Of a DNA stretch of 31,013 bases, positions 1 through 7,457 are shown piece after piece. This stretch comes from an uncultured Planctomycetales bacterium. Its GTDB lineage: Bacteria; Planctomycetota; Planctomycetia; Pirellulales; Thermoguttaceae. Every line of letters starts with the position of its first letter. Position 1 is the stretch's first letter. The DNA is taken from positions 1 through 31,013 of the forward strand of contig CALARR010000358.1 of NCBI GenBank assembly GCA_937889015.1, given 5' to 3'. The position numbers and the translations under genes are program-made. The notes beneath the pieces are model-generated. The model ran no database searches, was not told the DNA's origin, and was given only the letters and a program-made list of their open reading frames with translations.

Positions 1-837
1 GCGTGCGTTGGCACGCGGAACTCGATCTGCGCTCGATCAAGGTAACGATGCAGATCGCATCGGCCGCGCCGTGCGGCCGAGACCGGGCGAAATCGCGCTG
101 CGGGTCACCAGAAGAAAATGTCCAGTGTGGGCGAAACACAAGCATCTGTGACGTGCGTTCGGACAGTTACGACGCAGACCATCGACGTAAGTTCAGTTCG
201 CCTCGACTTGCGTCGATGGTCCGTTTTGCAAGTGATTCTTGCGTTTCGCGGCCGAGTCGCATGGACATTGCCGCATGGTGTGATCGAAGGAACAATTCGG
301 CCGTCTCGCCCAGGTCGCGGCGCGACCACGGACGACGACCGGCCGACGCCAAACGCGTTCCCACGCCCCGCCGCGAATCGCCACCGGCCAGAAATTCCAG
401 GATATCACAATCCAGATGTGCGGAAAGTGGGGAAAACCGCCCCCCCTCTGGTTCTGACTCCATTTTTCAGTTGCGGCGGGCAAAATCACGCCGCCTTCCC
501 CTGGGACGACGACCGTCCCGGCCTATCCGCCAGGCGGTCGCGGCGTCAGGACCCCACGGCATTCCATGTGGTGAGAAATCCGGGCTAGGGTTGCTGCCTG
601 CTGACGAGAAAGGAGCGGTCGCCTGTGCGGAATTGGGATTGTGGACCGGAGGGAGTCAAAAGGGCGCGGCGAGCCGGCGAAAGGCCTTCGTCCGGCAAGC
701 CCGGGGCGTCGCCGACCTCGGTTCCAAGCAGGCCCCCAGCCAGCCGGTCTTTCATGGCTCGTCTGCCGTCATCCTTCCACGGCAGCCCTGAAAGCGTTCG
801 CCAAGCGTTAGCGGCCGGATGGCATTCGGCTGCGCGT
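1..837. other. Gene-free left end
   Basis: I see no convincing gene here. Open frames exist on both strands, but their translations are Arg/Ser/Pro-rich, match no family I know and look like by-products of high G+C. The stretch contains a long hairpin (177-221), shorter inverted repeats at 473-494 and 501-521, and a 7-bp stem at 763-785 just beyond the 3' end of the minus-strand nicotinamidase gene. A structured RNA or the remains of a decayed gene cannot be excluded. Confidence 0.55.
177..221. repeat. Long inverted repeat / hairpin
   Basis: The left arm GACCATCGACGTAAG (177-191) pairs with CTTGCGTCGATGGTC (207-221). All positions are Watson-Crick except one G-T pair, and the stem extends inward by one T-A and one wobble pair. 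The loop is about 11 nt. A short TTTT follows at 224-227, so it might be a weak plus-strand terminator, but no plus-strand gene precedes it within the window. Confidence 0.6.
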
Positions 838-1461
838 TCATGGCGTCATCTCCGTTTGTTCTGCCTGGACGATGGCGGCCCCTTGCGAGCGGATCTGCGC
901 GAGGGCCTGCTGAACGTCGCCGGGGCGCAACTCCACGCCGTGGCAGGCGTCGGCAATGACATGGGTCGTCCACCCGAGCCCCAGGGCATCCAGAGCGCTG
1001 AACTTCACGCAATAGTCCGTGGCCAGGCCGCAGAGGTAGAGTTCCTGGGCACCTTGCTCGCGCAGGTACGCATCCAGTCCGGTCGAGCGGCGATGCGCGT
1101 TGTCGAAGAAGCTGCTGTAGCTGTCGATCCCGGGATCGGTGCCCTTGCGAAAGACATTAGCGATGCGCGAGCAATCGAGTTGCGGATGCAGTTCTGCCCC
1201 CCGGGTGTTCTGGACGCAGTGGACGGGCCAGAGGAGCTGCGGCAGGCCGGCCAACTGGATCTGCTCGCCAGGCTTGTGGCCGGGATGATTGGCCGCAAAG
1301 CTGCCGTGGTCGGCCGGGTGCCAGTCCTGAGTGGCCACGACGAGATCGAACCAGGGCTGGATGCGGTTGATGACGGGCACGACGCGGTCGCCGTCCTGAA
1401 CAGGGAGCGCTCCGCCGGGACAGAAGTCGTTCTGCACGTCAATGATCAGCAAAACACGCAT
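838..1461 (-). CDS. pncA: Nicotinamidase (isochorismatase-like hydrolase)
   Basis: Hydrolyses nicotinamide to nicotinate and ammonia in the cytoplasmic NAD salvage pathway. The 207-aa protein has the usual length for PncA. The family catalytic triad is visible: Asp8 (in IDVQNDFCPGG), Lys106 (in FRKGTD) and Cys151 (in GLATDYCVK). The likely metal ligands Asp46, His48 and His81 are also visible, in QDWHPADHGSF and WPVHC. The ATG at 1461 follows an AGGAG ribosome site (plus-strand ctcct at 1466-1470). The gene stands alone and diverges from the HD-domain gene, so it is probably monocistronic; a candidate promoter lies at 1489-1517. Isochorismatase-family relatives can have other amide substrates, but the motif set fits PncA well. 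Confidence 0.92.
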   Translation of the reverse strand: MRVLLIIDVQNDFCPGGALPVQDGDRVVPVINRIQPWFDLVVATQDWHPADHGSFAANHPGHKPGEQIQLAGLPQLLWPVHCVQNTRGAELHPQLDCSRIANVFRKGTDPGIDSYSSFFDNAHRRSTGLDAYLREQGAQELYLCGLATDYCVKFSALDALGLGWTTHVIADACHGVELRPGDVQQALAQIRSQGAAIVQAEQTEMTP

Positions 1462-1488
1462 GAGACTCCTCGCGACCTGGACGTCACC

Positions 1489-1517
1489 AGCATCATGATC
1501 CGAGCACGCGATGTCAA
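1489..1517 (-). promoter_or_regulatory. Candidate promoter for pncA
   Basis: Reading the minus strand, a perfect -35 TTGACA (1517-1512) is followed after 17 nt by GATGCT (1494-1489), which matches only half of the -10 consensus. It lies 28 nt upstream of the pncA start codon. The position and -35 are good, the -10 weak. Confidence 0.35.
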
Positions 1518-1760
1518 GACGCGGACGGCTGGCGGTGTGGCAAGTGGGGGGTTCCGGACATGGCGGCGACGACGATAATCAGGGGAAGCGAGAGGCTATT
1601 GGGTGTCTGAAAAGGAATGTCGTAGCTGTCCCGGCCGTTACCCTGAGAAGCCGGCCTCCCGATGGTCGGCCTCACGGCATTACTTACCTGAGACGCAATG
1701 AAGCCAGGCCCACAGGCCGGCTGCGTCGCTCCGTGGGCGATCTTGACGATTCAGACTAGC

Positions 1761-1795
1761 CCTTGAAGAACCCCGATGGTTTCGCTCCTTCAAGG
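1761..1795 (+). promoter_or_regulatory. Leader hairpin before HD-domain gene
   Basis: CCTTGAAG (1761-1768) is exactly complementary to CTTCAAGG (1788-1795), and the adjoining AACC (1769-1772) pairs with GGTT (1778-1781), giving a stem of about 12 bp with a one-sided bulge. It ends 24 nt before the preferred start of the HD-domain gene and could act in its 5' leader. No T-tract follows, so a simple terminator is less likely. Confidence 0.4.
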
Positions 1796-1819
1796 ACTCG
1801 GCAGAAACAGGCGGCCACC

Positions 1820-2416
1820 ATGATGGACACAGATCGTCTTCGACAGCAGATTGCCTTCCTGGTCGAAATTGACAAGCTCAAGCAGGTGTTGCGCCGGACC
1901 TGGTTGATGGACCAGTCGCGCTACGAGAACGACGCCGAGCACTCCTGGCACATCGCCTTGGCGGCCATGCTGTTTGTGGAGTACGCCGAGGCTCCGAAGG
2001 TGGACGTGTTGCACGTCATCAAGATGCTGCTGGTGCACGACCTGGTGGAGATCGACGCGGGCGACACGTACGCCTATGACGTGGCTGCCTGCCGCGACCA
2101 GCCCGAGCGGGAGCGAGCGGCGGCGCAGCGGGTCTTCGGATTGCTGCCGCCGGACCAGGCGGCCGAGTTTCGGGGGCTGTGGGAGGAATTCGAGGCGCGG
2201 CAGACGGCCGAGGCGCGTTATGCGGCGGCCCTGGACCGTTTTCAGCCCCTGGTGCACAACTATCTGACCGAAGGGCGCGCGTGGCGCGACCACAAGGTGA
2301 CGTCGGACCTGGTCCGTGTGCGGAACCGGCCGGTTGGCGATGGGGCGCCAACTTTGTGGCAGTACGCCGAAGGCCTGATCGACGATGCGGTCGCCAAGGG
2401 GTACCTGGCCCGGTAG
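1820..2416 (+). CDS. HD-domain nucleotidase-like protein (HDDC2/YfbR type)
   Basis: A cytoplasmic metal-dependent phosphohydrolase of the HD superfamily. The order of motifs resembles YfbR/HDDC2 5'-deoxynucleotidases, which remove phosphate from (deoxy)nucleoside monophosphates. Visible are the first metal His in AEHSWH, the HD pair in LLVHDLVEIDAGD and a later acidic/His region (LVHNYLTEGRAWRDHK). The frame is open from 1763, but a start there would fall inside the leader hairpin and adds a Gln/Arg-rich stretch unlike the family; the tandem ATGs at 1820 and 1823 give a normal protein of 198 aa (197 from 1823). The ribosome site is weak (aggcgg). No operon partner. The substrate is not shown by the sequence. 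Confidence 0.8.
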   Translation: MMDTDRLRQQIAFLVEIDKLKQVLRRTWLMDQSRYENDAEHSWHIALAAMLFVEYAEAPKVDVLHVIKMLLVHDLVEIDAGDTYAYDVAACRDQPERERAAAQRVFGLLPPDQAAEFRGLWEEFEARQTAEARYAAALDRFQPLVHNYLTEGRAWRDHKVTSDLVRVRNRPVGDGAPTLWQYAEGLIDDAVAKGYLAR

Positions 2417-2587
2417 CCGAGGTTCGCACTTTCGGCAGACTATTGGCCGGTGTTCGATGGGTGGCCTGGGCCTAGGGCGAGCGAATTCGAAAGACCGATA
2501 TTGCTCATCCGAAGATCTCTTGATTCCGGCGCAGTCGATGATCTCAATCTACCCCGTATTCCAGACGCAATCGGCCGGAGTAAGGCT

Positions 2588-2605
2588 TTCCCGCGGCCGC
2601 GGGAA
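2588..2605. terminator. Perfect 18-nt palindrome between convergent genes
   Basis: TTCCCGCGGCCGCGGGAA reads the same on both strands (7-bp arms around GGCC). It lies in the 222-nt gap between the converging HD-domain and glycosidase genes, where a bidirectional terminator would be expected. No long T-run flanks it, so termination is an inference from position. Confidence 0.35.
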
Positions 2606-2638
2606 GACCCTTGGCAATGCTGGACTCAAAAGCGTTGC

Positions 2639-5017
2639 CTATTTGGCGATGATCGCAATTGGGCCCTGGAGTTGCACGTCCAGGTGCAGGTCGGCGCCGT
2701 GGACGCTGCTGGAGGTCACGGCGGTCCGATTCACGGCGTTGGTGTCGACCAGGCGTTGGGGGATGATGAGTGTCCGCTTCAAAGCAGAGGGGACATTGCC
2801 GGGGGTCAGTGTCAGTTGCGCGATCCGGCCCTGCTCGACGGTCACCTCGGCCAGGAGGTTTCCGAAGCAGGGCAACTTGTAGGCGAAGTCCTTCCAACCC
2901 TCGGGCACAGAGGGTGCGATGCGGATCTGCTCATCGCGACAGTGCAGGAGCATCTGGTTCACCGCGTGGACGTAGTTGCCTTCGCCGGTGGAGAACCAGG
3001 GGTGCATCACGGCCACGCCGGGCTCGTTGATCTCGAACAGCTCGTCGAAGTGCCCCGCGTCGTCAGCCACGCGCGAGAGGATTTCAGCCGGTTTGGCGCG
3101 ATCGCCCAAGGCGGTGAGGGCGCAGGCCATCCAGCCGCCGTACCAAGCGCAGACCGACTTGCCCACGGGATACATGTTGCCGGCGATATTGCCCTGTCCG
3201 ACGTACCAGTAGGCGGCGTTCTTCTGGAGAGAGTTCTCGGCATCGAAGAGTGGATAGGGGAACAGGCCGCCGAGCACAGCGACGCTGACCTCGCGGCAGC
3301 CAGGCTGAGCAAGCACGTTCCGCCAGCCCGGCAGATTGTCCGCTCCGCGACGGTCGGCGTCACCAACCGGCATGGCGGCCAGGTCCAGGGGAGGGTTGGA
3401 GGGGATGTATTGCTCGCCGTCGTTGGGCAGCGAGGCGCGGAGCCGGGTGGCGATCGTTTTCCACTGTGCGGCGTGCTGGGCGTCGACGTTCAAGAGCTGC
3501 GCGGCGCGCGCGGCGGCCTCCATGCTGAAGATGGCTGAGCAGGAGGTGAGGAAGGGATTGAGCCGGGCGGAGCCCAAACGCTCCAGATCGGTGCACAGGC
3601 CGATGATCAGCCGCCCGTCGGGGGCCGCATAGACCATGTGCCGCTGGTAGAAGGTGGCGCACTCCTTGATGACCGGGTAGCTCTTGGCCTCCAGATACTC
3701 GAGATCGCCCGTGTAGAGGTACTGATACCAGGCGGAAACGGCGATGTTGCCCATATGGAAGACGTGGTCCTGCCAGAAGCCAGGCGAAGTGGCTTCGACG
3801 CCGTCTTCCAAGTCTTGCCACACGTAGCGCGCCCCGTAGGACTCGCCCATGCGGTAGTGCCGCGTTCGTTTCAGGGCGACGGGGAGGATCGCGTGGCGGA
3901 AGTCGGGCACGCGTCGCGACAGGTCGAGGTGATTGCTGCTGGCCAGGGCGAGGAAACCAAACAACTCATCCCAGCCAAAGTAGTGCCCGGCCCAATGCGT
4001 GTTGAACAGGCCCACCGGGATCGACCAACGCGTGGTGTTGATGCGCAGGTGATAGAGGGAGGTATTGTAGGCCTTCTGCATGCGCTGGCCGGGCAGCCGG
4101 ACATAGGATTCGGCCCAGTAGCGGGCCCATTGTTGGCGATGGGCCGCCAGCAGGCCGGCGTAGCCCTGGTCTTTCACGAGCGTCTTGGCACGCGCGAGGC
4201 GCGCGGCATAGTCCTTTCCGTCCAGCGAATCGGCCGCCAGCAGACAGAAGGTGATTTCGGCCGGCTTTTCCGGGGGCAGATGCATGTCGGCCGCCAGGCG
4301 GAAGGTCTGCCGATCGACGTGCGGGGCGACCGGGCCATCGGCGATCAGGCTGATGACACCACTGCACGCCTGGTGGCCATCGAGCTCGTAGGGAATATCG
4401 ATCCCCGACGGGCCGACCTGCGGCTCTTGGATCGCCACGCGGCGCGGCGGGAGATTGTCCTGGCCGGGGGCCGAAAACTGATACTTGAACTGCAGACGCA
4501 CGCGCGACGGGGCTCCTGCCTGGGCGAAGACCCGCTTGTGTACAACGACCAGGTCCTGGTCCAAGGGAACGAAGACAGTGGATTCCACGCGCAAGGCATC
4601 GTCGTAATCGCACTGGCAACGGACCAGACCGGCATCGGTGTCTAGCGTCTGCTGCCAGCGTGTGGGCCTGGCGTAGCGCTGGTCACCGGCGGAAAGCTCC
4701 TGCTCGAACCAGCCAAAGGAAACGAGACGATCCTTGGGGGGGCCGTAGCGGCGACCGGCCCAGACGATTTCCGGGGGGAGCAGCGGGCGCTTGCCGCGCC
4801 GCGGTTGGCTCAGGCCGCCCTGATAGTCGATTGGCAGGGAGAGATTACCGTTGCCGATTGGCGGCGGCACATAGCCCTCGGGCTCCTCGCCCTGGCGGTC
4901 GTGAACGGTGACCTCGTGACCGAAGGCCAGGCCGGAGAGGGCGATGATGGCCAGGATCGCGACGGCAGGACGAACCGCGCGGCGGAATACGGAGTGGAGA
5001 GAGACCGCGGCAGGCAT
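2639..5017 (-). CDS. Exported GH65/GH95-like glycosidase
   Basis: A 792-aa protein with an N-terminal signal/anchor (Arg-rich start, then about residues 17-33 hydrophobic, ending LAFG-HE). An N-terminal beta-sandwich region follows (IGNGNLSLP, then ESTVFVPLDQDLVVVHKRV), then a helical catalytic region with the patterns NTHWAGHYFGWDELF, HMGNIAVSAWYQYLYTGD and FYQRHM, and a C-terminal beta region (IRIAPSVPEGWKDFAYK). This order matches clan GH-L and GH95-type (alpha/alpha)6-barrel enzymes such as phosphorylases and alpha-L-fucosidases. I cannot place it in a named family or point to the catalytic acid with certainty. The frame stays open to 5467, but that would overlap the next gene; ATG 5017 has a GAGGA ribosome site and starts the signal peptide. 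It probably acts on a glycan outside the cytoplasm. It follows the fucose-synthase-like gene by 152 nt on the same strand. Confidence 0.75.
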   Translation of the reverse strand: MPAAVSLHSVFRRAVRPAVAILAIIALSGLAFGHEVTVHDRQGEEPEGYVPPPIGNGNLSLPIDYQGGLSQPRRGKRPLLPPEIVWAGRRYGPPKDRLVSFGWFEQELSAGDQRYARPTRWQQTLDTDAGLVRCQCDYDDALRVESTVFVPLDQDLVVVHKRVFAQAGAPSRVRLQFKYQFSAPGQDNLPPRRVAIQEPQVGPSGIDIPYELDGHQACSGVISLIADGPVAPHVDRQTFRLAADMHLPPEKPAEITFCLLAADSLDGKDYAARLARAKTLVKDQGYAGLLAAHRQQWARYWAESYVRLPGQRMQKAYNTSLYHLRINTTRWSIPVGLFNTHWAGHYFGWDELFGFLALASSNHLDLSRRVPDFRHAILPVALKRTRHYRMGESYGARYVWQDLEDGVEATSPGFWQDHVFHMGNIAVSAWYQYLYTGDLEYLEAKSYPVIKECATFYQRHMVYAAPDGRLIIGLCTDLERLGSARLNPFLTSCSAIFSMEAAARAAQLLNVDAQHAAQWKTIATRLRASLPNDGEQYIPSNPPLDLAAMPVGDADRRGADNLPGWRNVLAQPGCREVSVAVLGGLFPYPLFDAENSLQKNAAYWYVGQGNIAGNMYPVGKSVCAWYGGWMACALTALGDRAKPAEILSRVADDAGHFDELFEINEPGVAVMHPWFSTGEGNYVHAVNQMLLHCRDEQIRIAPSVPEGWKDFAYKLPCFGNLLAEVTVEQGRIAQLTLTPGNVPSALKRTLIIPQRLVDTNAVNRTAVTSSSVHGADLHLDVQLQGPIAIIAK

Positions 5018-5148
5018 GGGGTTTCCTCGGCAAGCGGACCAGGAAGGAGGGAGCGACTCACAGAGCCGCCGTGGCCATGATAACCGGTCTGTGTCCGTGG
5101 CGAAATGACGAGATTTGCCATTCGTATGCCATTTTGGGACAGCGCGCA

Positions 5149-5170
5149 AGTCGTTTTGGCCGGAACGACT
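5149..5170 (-). repeat. Inverted repeat at the end of the fucose-synthase-like gene
   Basis: AGTCGTT (5149-5155) and AACGACT (5164-5170) form a 7-bp stem with an 8-nt loop, beginning at the stop codon of the upstream gene on the minus strand. There is no T-tract, so it may be an mRNA 3'-end or attenuating structure between the two minus-strand genes rather than a full terminator. Confidence 0.3.
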
Positions 5171-6105
5171 CAAGCGGGGGCGACCTGGTGTTCGAGATAC
5201 CAGGCGTAGGTGCGACGCAAGCCTTCCTCCAAACCGACTTGGGGCCGCCACCCCAACGCGGCGATGGGAGCGGCCTGCAGTTGACGTCGGGGTGTGCCAT
5301 CGGGTTGGCTGGTGTCGAAGCGGATCTGCCCCGGGAAGCCCACCACGGCGCGTATGCGATCGGCTAACTCGGCGATGGAAACATCGTGCCCAGCGGCCAC
5401 GTGGATGATTTGCGAATCGTCGTACTGGCGAGCCAGGAGGATCAGGGCGTCGGCCGCATCGTCGCAATAGACGAACTCGCGCCGGGGTTGGCCCGTACCC
5501 CAGACTTCGACCGCATCCTGTCCGGCCAGCTTAGCGCGGTGAAAGCGATCCATGAGTCCGGCGACGACGTGGCCGTTCTGGTCGAAGTGGTCGTAGGGGC
5601 CGTAGAGCGTGGCGGGAATTGCCGGGAGGAAATGCGTGCCGTACTGGGTGTTGTAGGCCTGGCACATGCGGATACCGGCGATCTTGGCAACAGCGAAGGG
5701 TTCGTTGGTCGCTTCGACGGGTCCGGTGAGGAGCATGTCGGGAGTGATGGGCGAGGGGGCCTCGCGCGGATAGGCGCAGGCCGAACCGAGGAAGACCAGG
5801 CGTCGGACCTCGTACCGCCAACAGAGGTCGATCACATTGTGCTGGATGGCCAGGTTGATCTGGAGCATCTGGGCGGGGAATGTGCGGTTACGAAAGACGC
5901 CACCCACCAAGGCCGCCGCCAGGAATACGTATTGGGGCCGCTGCGCAGCGAAAAAGGCCTCCGCGGCCCGATAGTCGGTCAGATCGAGTTCGGCATGCGG
6001 GCGCGTGATGAGGTACGAATAGCCGCTCGCCGCCAGACGCCGCACCAGGGCACGCCCCAACAGACCGGTATGTCCGGCGACGTAGATCCGGCTGTCAGAG
6101 TCCAT
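5170..6105 (-). CDS. GDP-L-fucose-synthase-like SDR with altered catalytic Tyr
   Basis: An extended short-chain dehydrogenase of 311 aa (E. coli Fcl has 321). Fcl converts GDP-4-keto-6-deoxy-mannose to GDP-L-fucose by epimerisation and NADPH reduction. Visible are the nucleotide-binding loop GHTGLLG (residues 11-17), GSAC with Ser108 and Cys110, TNEPFAVAKIAG, a His at about 179 (FDQNGH) and RREFVYCDD. Ser, Cys, Lys141 and His all match the Fcl active site, but the catalytic Tyr of YxxxK is Phe137 (codon TTC at 5697-5695). Either its activity is changed or another residue supplies the proton. No gmd gene, the usual partner, lies in the window. The frame is open to 6297, but ATG 6105 begins just before the Rossmann fold and lies below a strong promoter. 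It neighbours other sugar genes. Confidence 0.82.
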   Translation of the reverse strand: MDSDSRIYVAGHTGLLGRALVRRLAASGYSYLITRPHAELDLTDYRAAEAFFAAQRPQYVFLAAALVGGVFRNRTFPAQMLQINLAIQHNVIDLCWRYEVRRLVFLGSACAYPREAPSPITPDMLLTGPVEATNEPFAVAKIAGIRMCQAYNTQYGTHFLPAIPATLYGPYDHFDQNGHVVAGLMDRFHRAKLAGQDAVEVWGTGQPRREFVYCDDAADALILLARQYDDSQIIHVAAGHDVSIAELADRIRAVVGFPGQIRFDTSQPDGTPRRQLQAAPIAALGWRPQVGLEEGLRRTYAWYLEHQVAPA

Positions 6106-6154
6106 CGATCTCGGTTGATGGCTGAAGTAGTCCTGGCGAGGCAACACTATAGCG

Positions 6155-6183
6155 ATTATCACCCCGGATCTGCGCGCCGTCAA
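6155..6183 (-). promoter_or_regulatory. Strong sigma-70-like promoter for the fucose-synthase-like gene
   Basis: On the minus strand TTGACG (6183-6178), 17 nt, then GATAAT (6160-6155); each box matches consensus at 5 of 6 positions. Transcription would start near 6148, about 43 nt before the ATG at 6105. It supports 6105 as the start over the upstream in-frame alternatives. Confidence 0.6.
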
Positions 6184-6231
6184 GGCAAGGGAGGGTGCGG
6201 CACCCCTCCAGGCAATGGCGATGGCTGAACC

Positions 6232-6260
6232 TTGAGGAGGATTCAGGTGTGTGGTATAGG
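6232..6260 (+). promoter_or_regulatory. Candidate promoter for epimerase-GT39 genes
   Basis: TTGAGG (6232-6237), a 17-nt spacer and TATAGG (6255-6260), each matching consensus at 4 of 6. It would leave a 5' leader of about 258 nt before the epimerase start at 6525, which is long, so the assignment is tentative. Confidence 0.35.
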
Positions 6261-6524
6261 AGAAGGATAGGTCGAGATGGGTCTCGGCACACCGCATTGT
6301 CGCCGTTCACATCCGGGACTAACCTATTTCGGCCAAGATTCTCGTCTGCCGAGGTCCCCTTCGGCCTGACTGGGGCGATGGATCGTGCACACGTCGCTAG
6401 CGGGGGCCGGTTGAAGGCCCGGCTCTGAGCGCCGGTCCAAGAACCGTTCGGCGATTGAGTTGCCCTGGGCCGCCCAGCCAGGCTGCGGCGGTTCTGGGAT
6501 TGGTTCCTATCGCGGAGTTCAAGC

Positions 6525-7457
6525 ATGAAGATTCTGGTCACCGGCGCTGCCGGTTACATTGGCTCGGTTTTGGTGCCTCGATTGCTCGCGACCGGACACG
6601 AGGTGCTGGCGTTGGATAGCTTCATGTACCGGCAGGTGAGCCTGCTAGATTGCTGCAACCACCCCGGATTACAGGTCGTGCGCGGCGATGCGCGGGACGC
6701 GGAGTTGATCCGGCGCTGCATGGCCCAGGCGGACGCCATCATTCCGTTGGCCTGTTTGACCGGGGCGCCTTTGTGTAGCCGTGACCCGGTGGGGGCGCAG
6801 ACGGTGATCGTGGACGCAGTACGGACGATCCTCAAGCACCGTTCCAGTGGGCAGTCTATCGTTTACCCCACCACGAACAGCGGTTACGGAATTGGCGAAA
6901 AGGACAAGTTTTGCACCGAAGAGAGTCCCTTGCGGCCGGTGAGTCTCTATGGCCGGCTGAAGGTGGAGATTGAGACGGACCTCCTGTCGGCCGGCAACGC
7001 GATCACGTTGCGACTGGCCACCGTGTTCGGAGTCAGTCCGCGGATGCGGACCGACCTGCTGGTCAACGACTTTGTGCAGCGTGCGGTCCGCGATCGGTTC
7101 ATCGTGCTTTTCGAGGCCGGTTTCCGCCGGAACTTTCTGCACGTGCGCGACGCGGCGGATGCGTTCTTGCATTGCCTCGTCCACTTTCCGGCGATGAAGG
7201 ACCAGGCTTACAACGTGGGACTGTCGGAGGCGAACATCTCGAAGTTGGAACTGTGCGAAGAGATTCGCAAGCAGATTCCCGATTTTTATTGCACCGAGTA
7301 CAAGCTGGGCCAGGACCCGGACAAACGTGATTACGTAGTCTCGAACGCGAAGATTGAGGCCGCGGGATTCAAGGCGCGGCGGACGTTGTCAGAAGGTATT
7401 GCCGAGTTGATCAAGGCTTATCAAGTTCTGCCCAGCAGTCCGTTTGGAAATGTCTGA
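6525..7457 (+). CDS. NAD-dependent nucleotide-sugar epimerase/dehydratase
   Basis: An extended SDR of 310 aa that most likely acts on a nucleotide-linked sugar in the cytoplasm. It has the NAD-binding loop GAAGYIG (residues 8-14), an acidic residue after strand 2 (LALDS), the pattern YPTTNSGYG supplying the Ser/Thr, the intact catalytic YGRLK (YxxxK), and the later substrate-side motif RRNFLHVRDAADAF. The ATG at 6525 has GGAG at 6514-6517. Its last codons overlap the start of the glycosyltransferase gene, so the two are probably co-transcribed and coupled. The sugar and reaction (epimerase, dehydratase or reductase) cannot be told from sequence. Its YxxxK motif is normal, unlike that of its divergent neighbour. 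Confidence 0.85.
   Translation: MKILVTGAAGYIGSVLVPRLLATGHEVLALDSFMYRQVSLLDCCNHPGLQVVRGDARDAELIRRCMAQADAIIPLACLTGAPLCSRDPVGAQTVIVDAVRTILKHRSSGQSIVYPTTNSGYGIGEKDKFCTEESPLRPVSLYGRLKVEIETDLLSAGNAITLRLATVFGVSPRMRTDLLVNDFVQRAVRDRFIVLFEAGFRRNFLHVRDAADAFLHCLVHFPAMKDQAYNVGLSEANISKLELCEEIRKQIPDFYCTEYKLGQDPDKRDYVVSNAKIEAAGFKARRTLSEGIAELIKAYQVLPSSPFGNV

Larger units (their letters stand above)
6106..6524. other. Divergent intergenic region
   Basis: A 419-nt gap between the divergent fucose-synthase-like and epimerase genes. It holds a good minus-strand promoter (6155-6183) and a weaker plus-strand one (6232-6260). I see no RNA gene or repeat in the rest. Confidence 0.5.

Noticed and set aside
3..791. 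262-codon open frame on the plus strand, with overlapping frames on the minus strand
   Set aside because: The translation is rich in Arg, Ser and Pro without hydrophobic core or known motif, and several frames are open together, as expected in high G+C non-coding DNA.
3638..4645. 335-codon plus-strand frame opposite the glycosidase gene
   Set aside because: It is antisense to a clear family member, and similar long antisense frames accompany every gene in this window.
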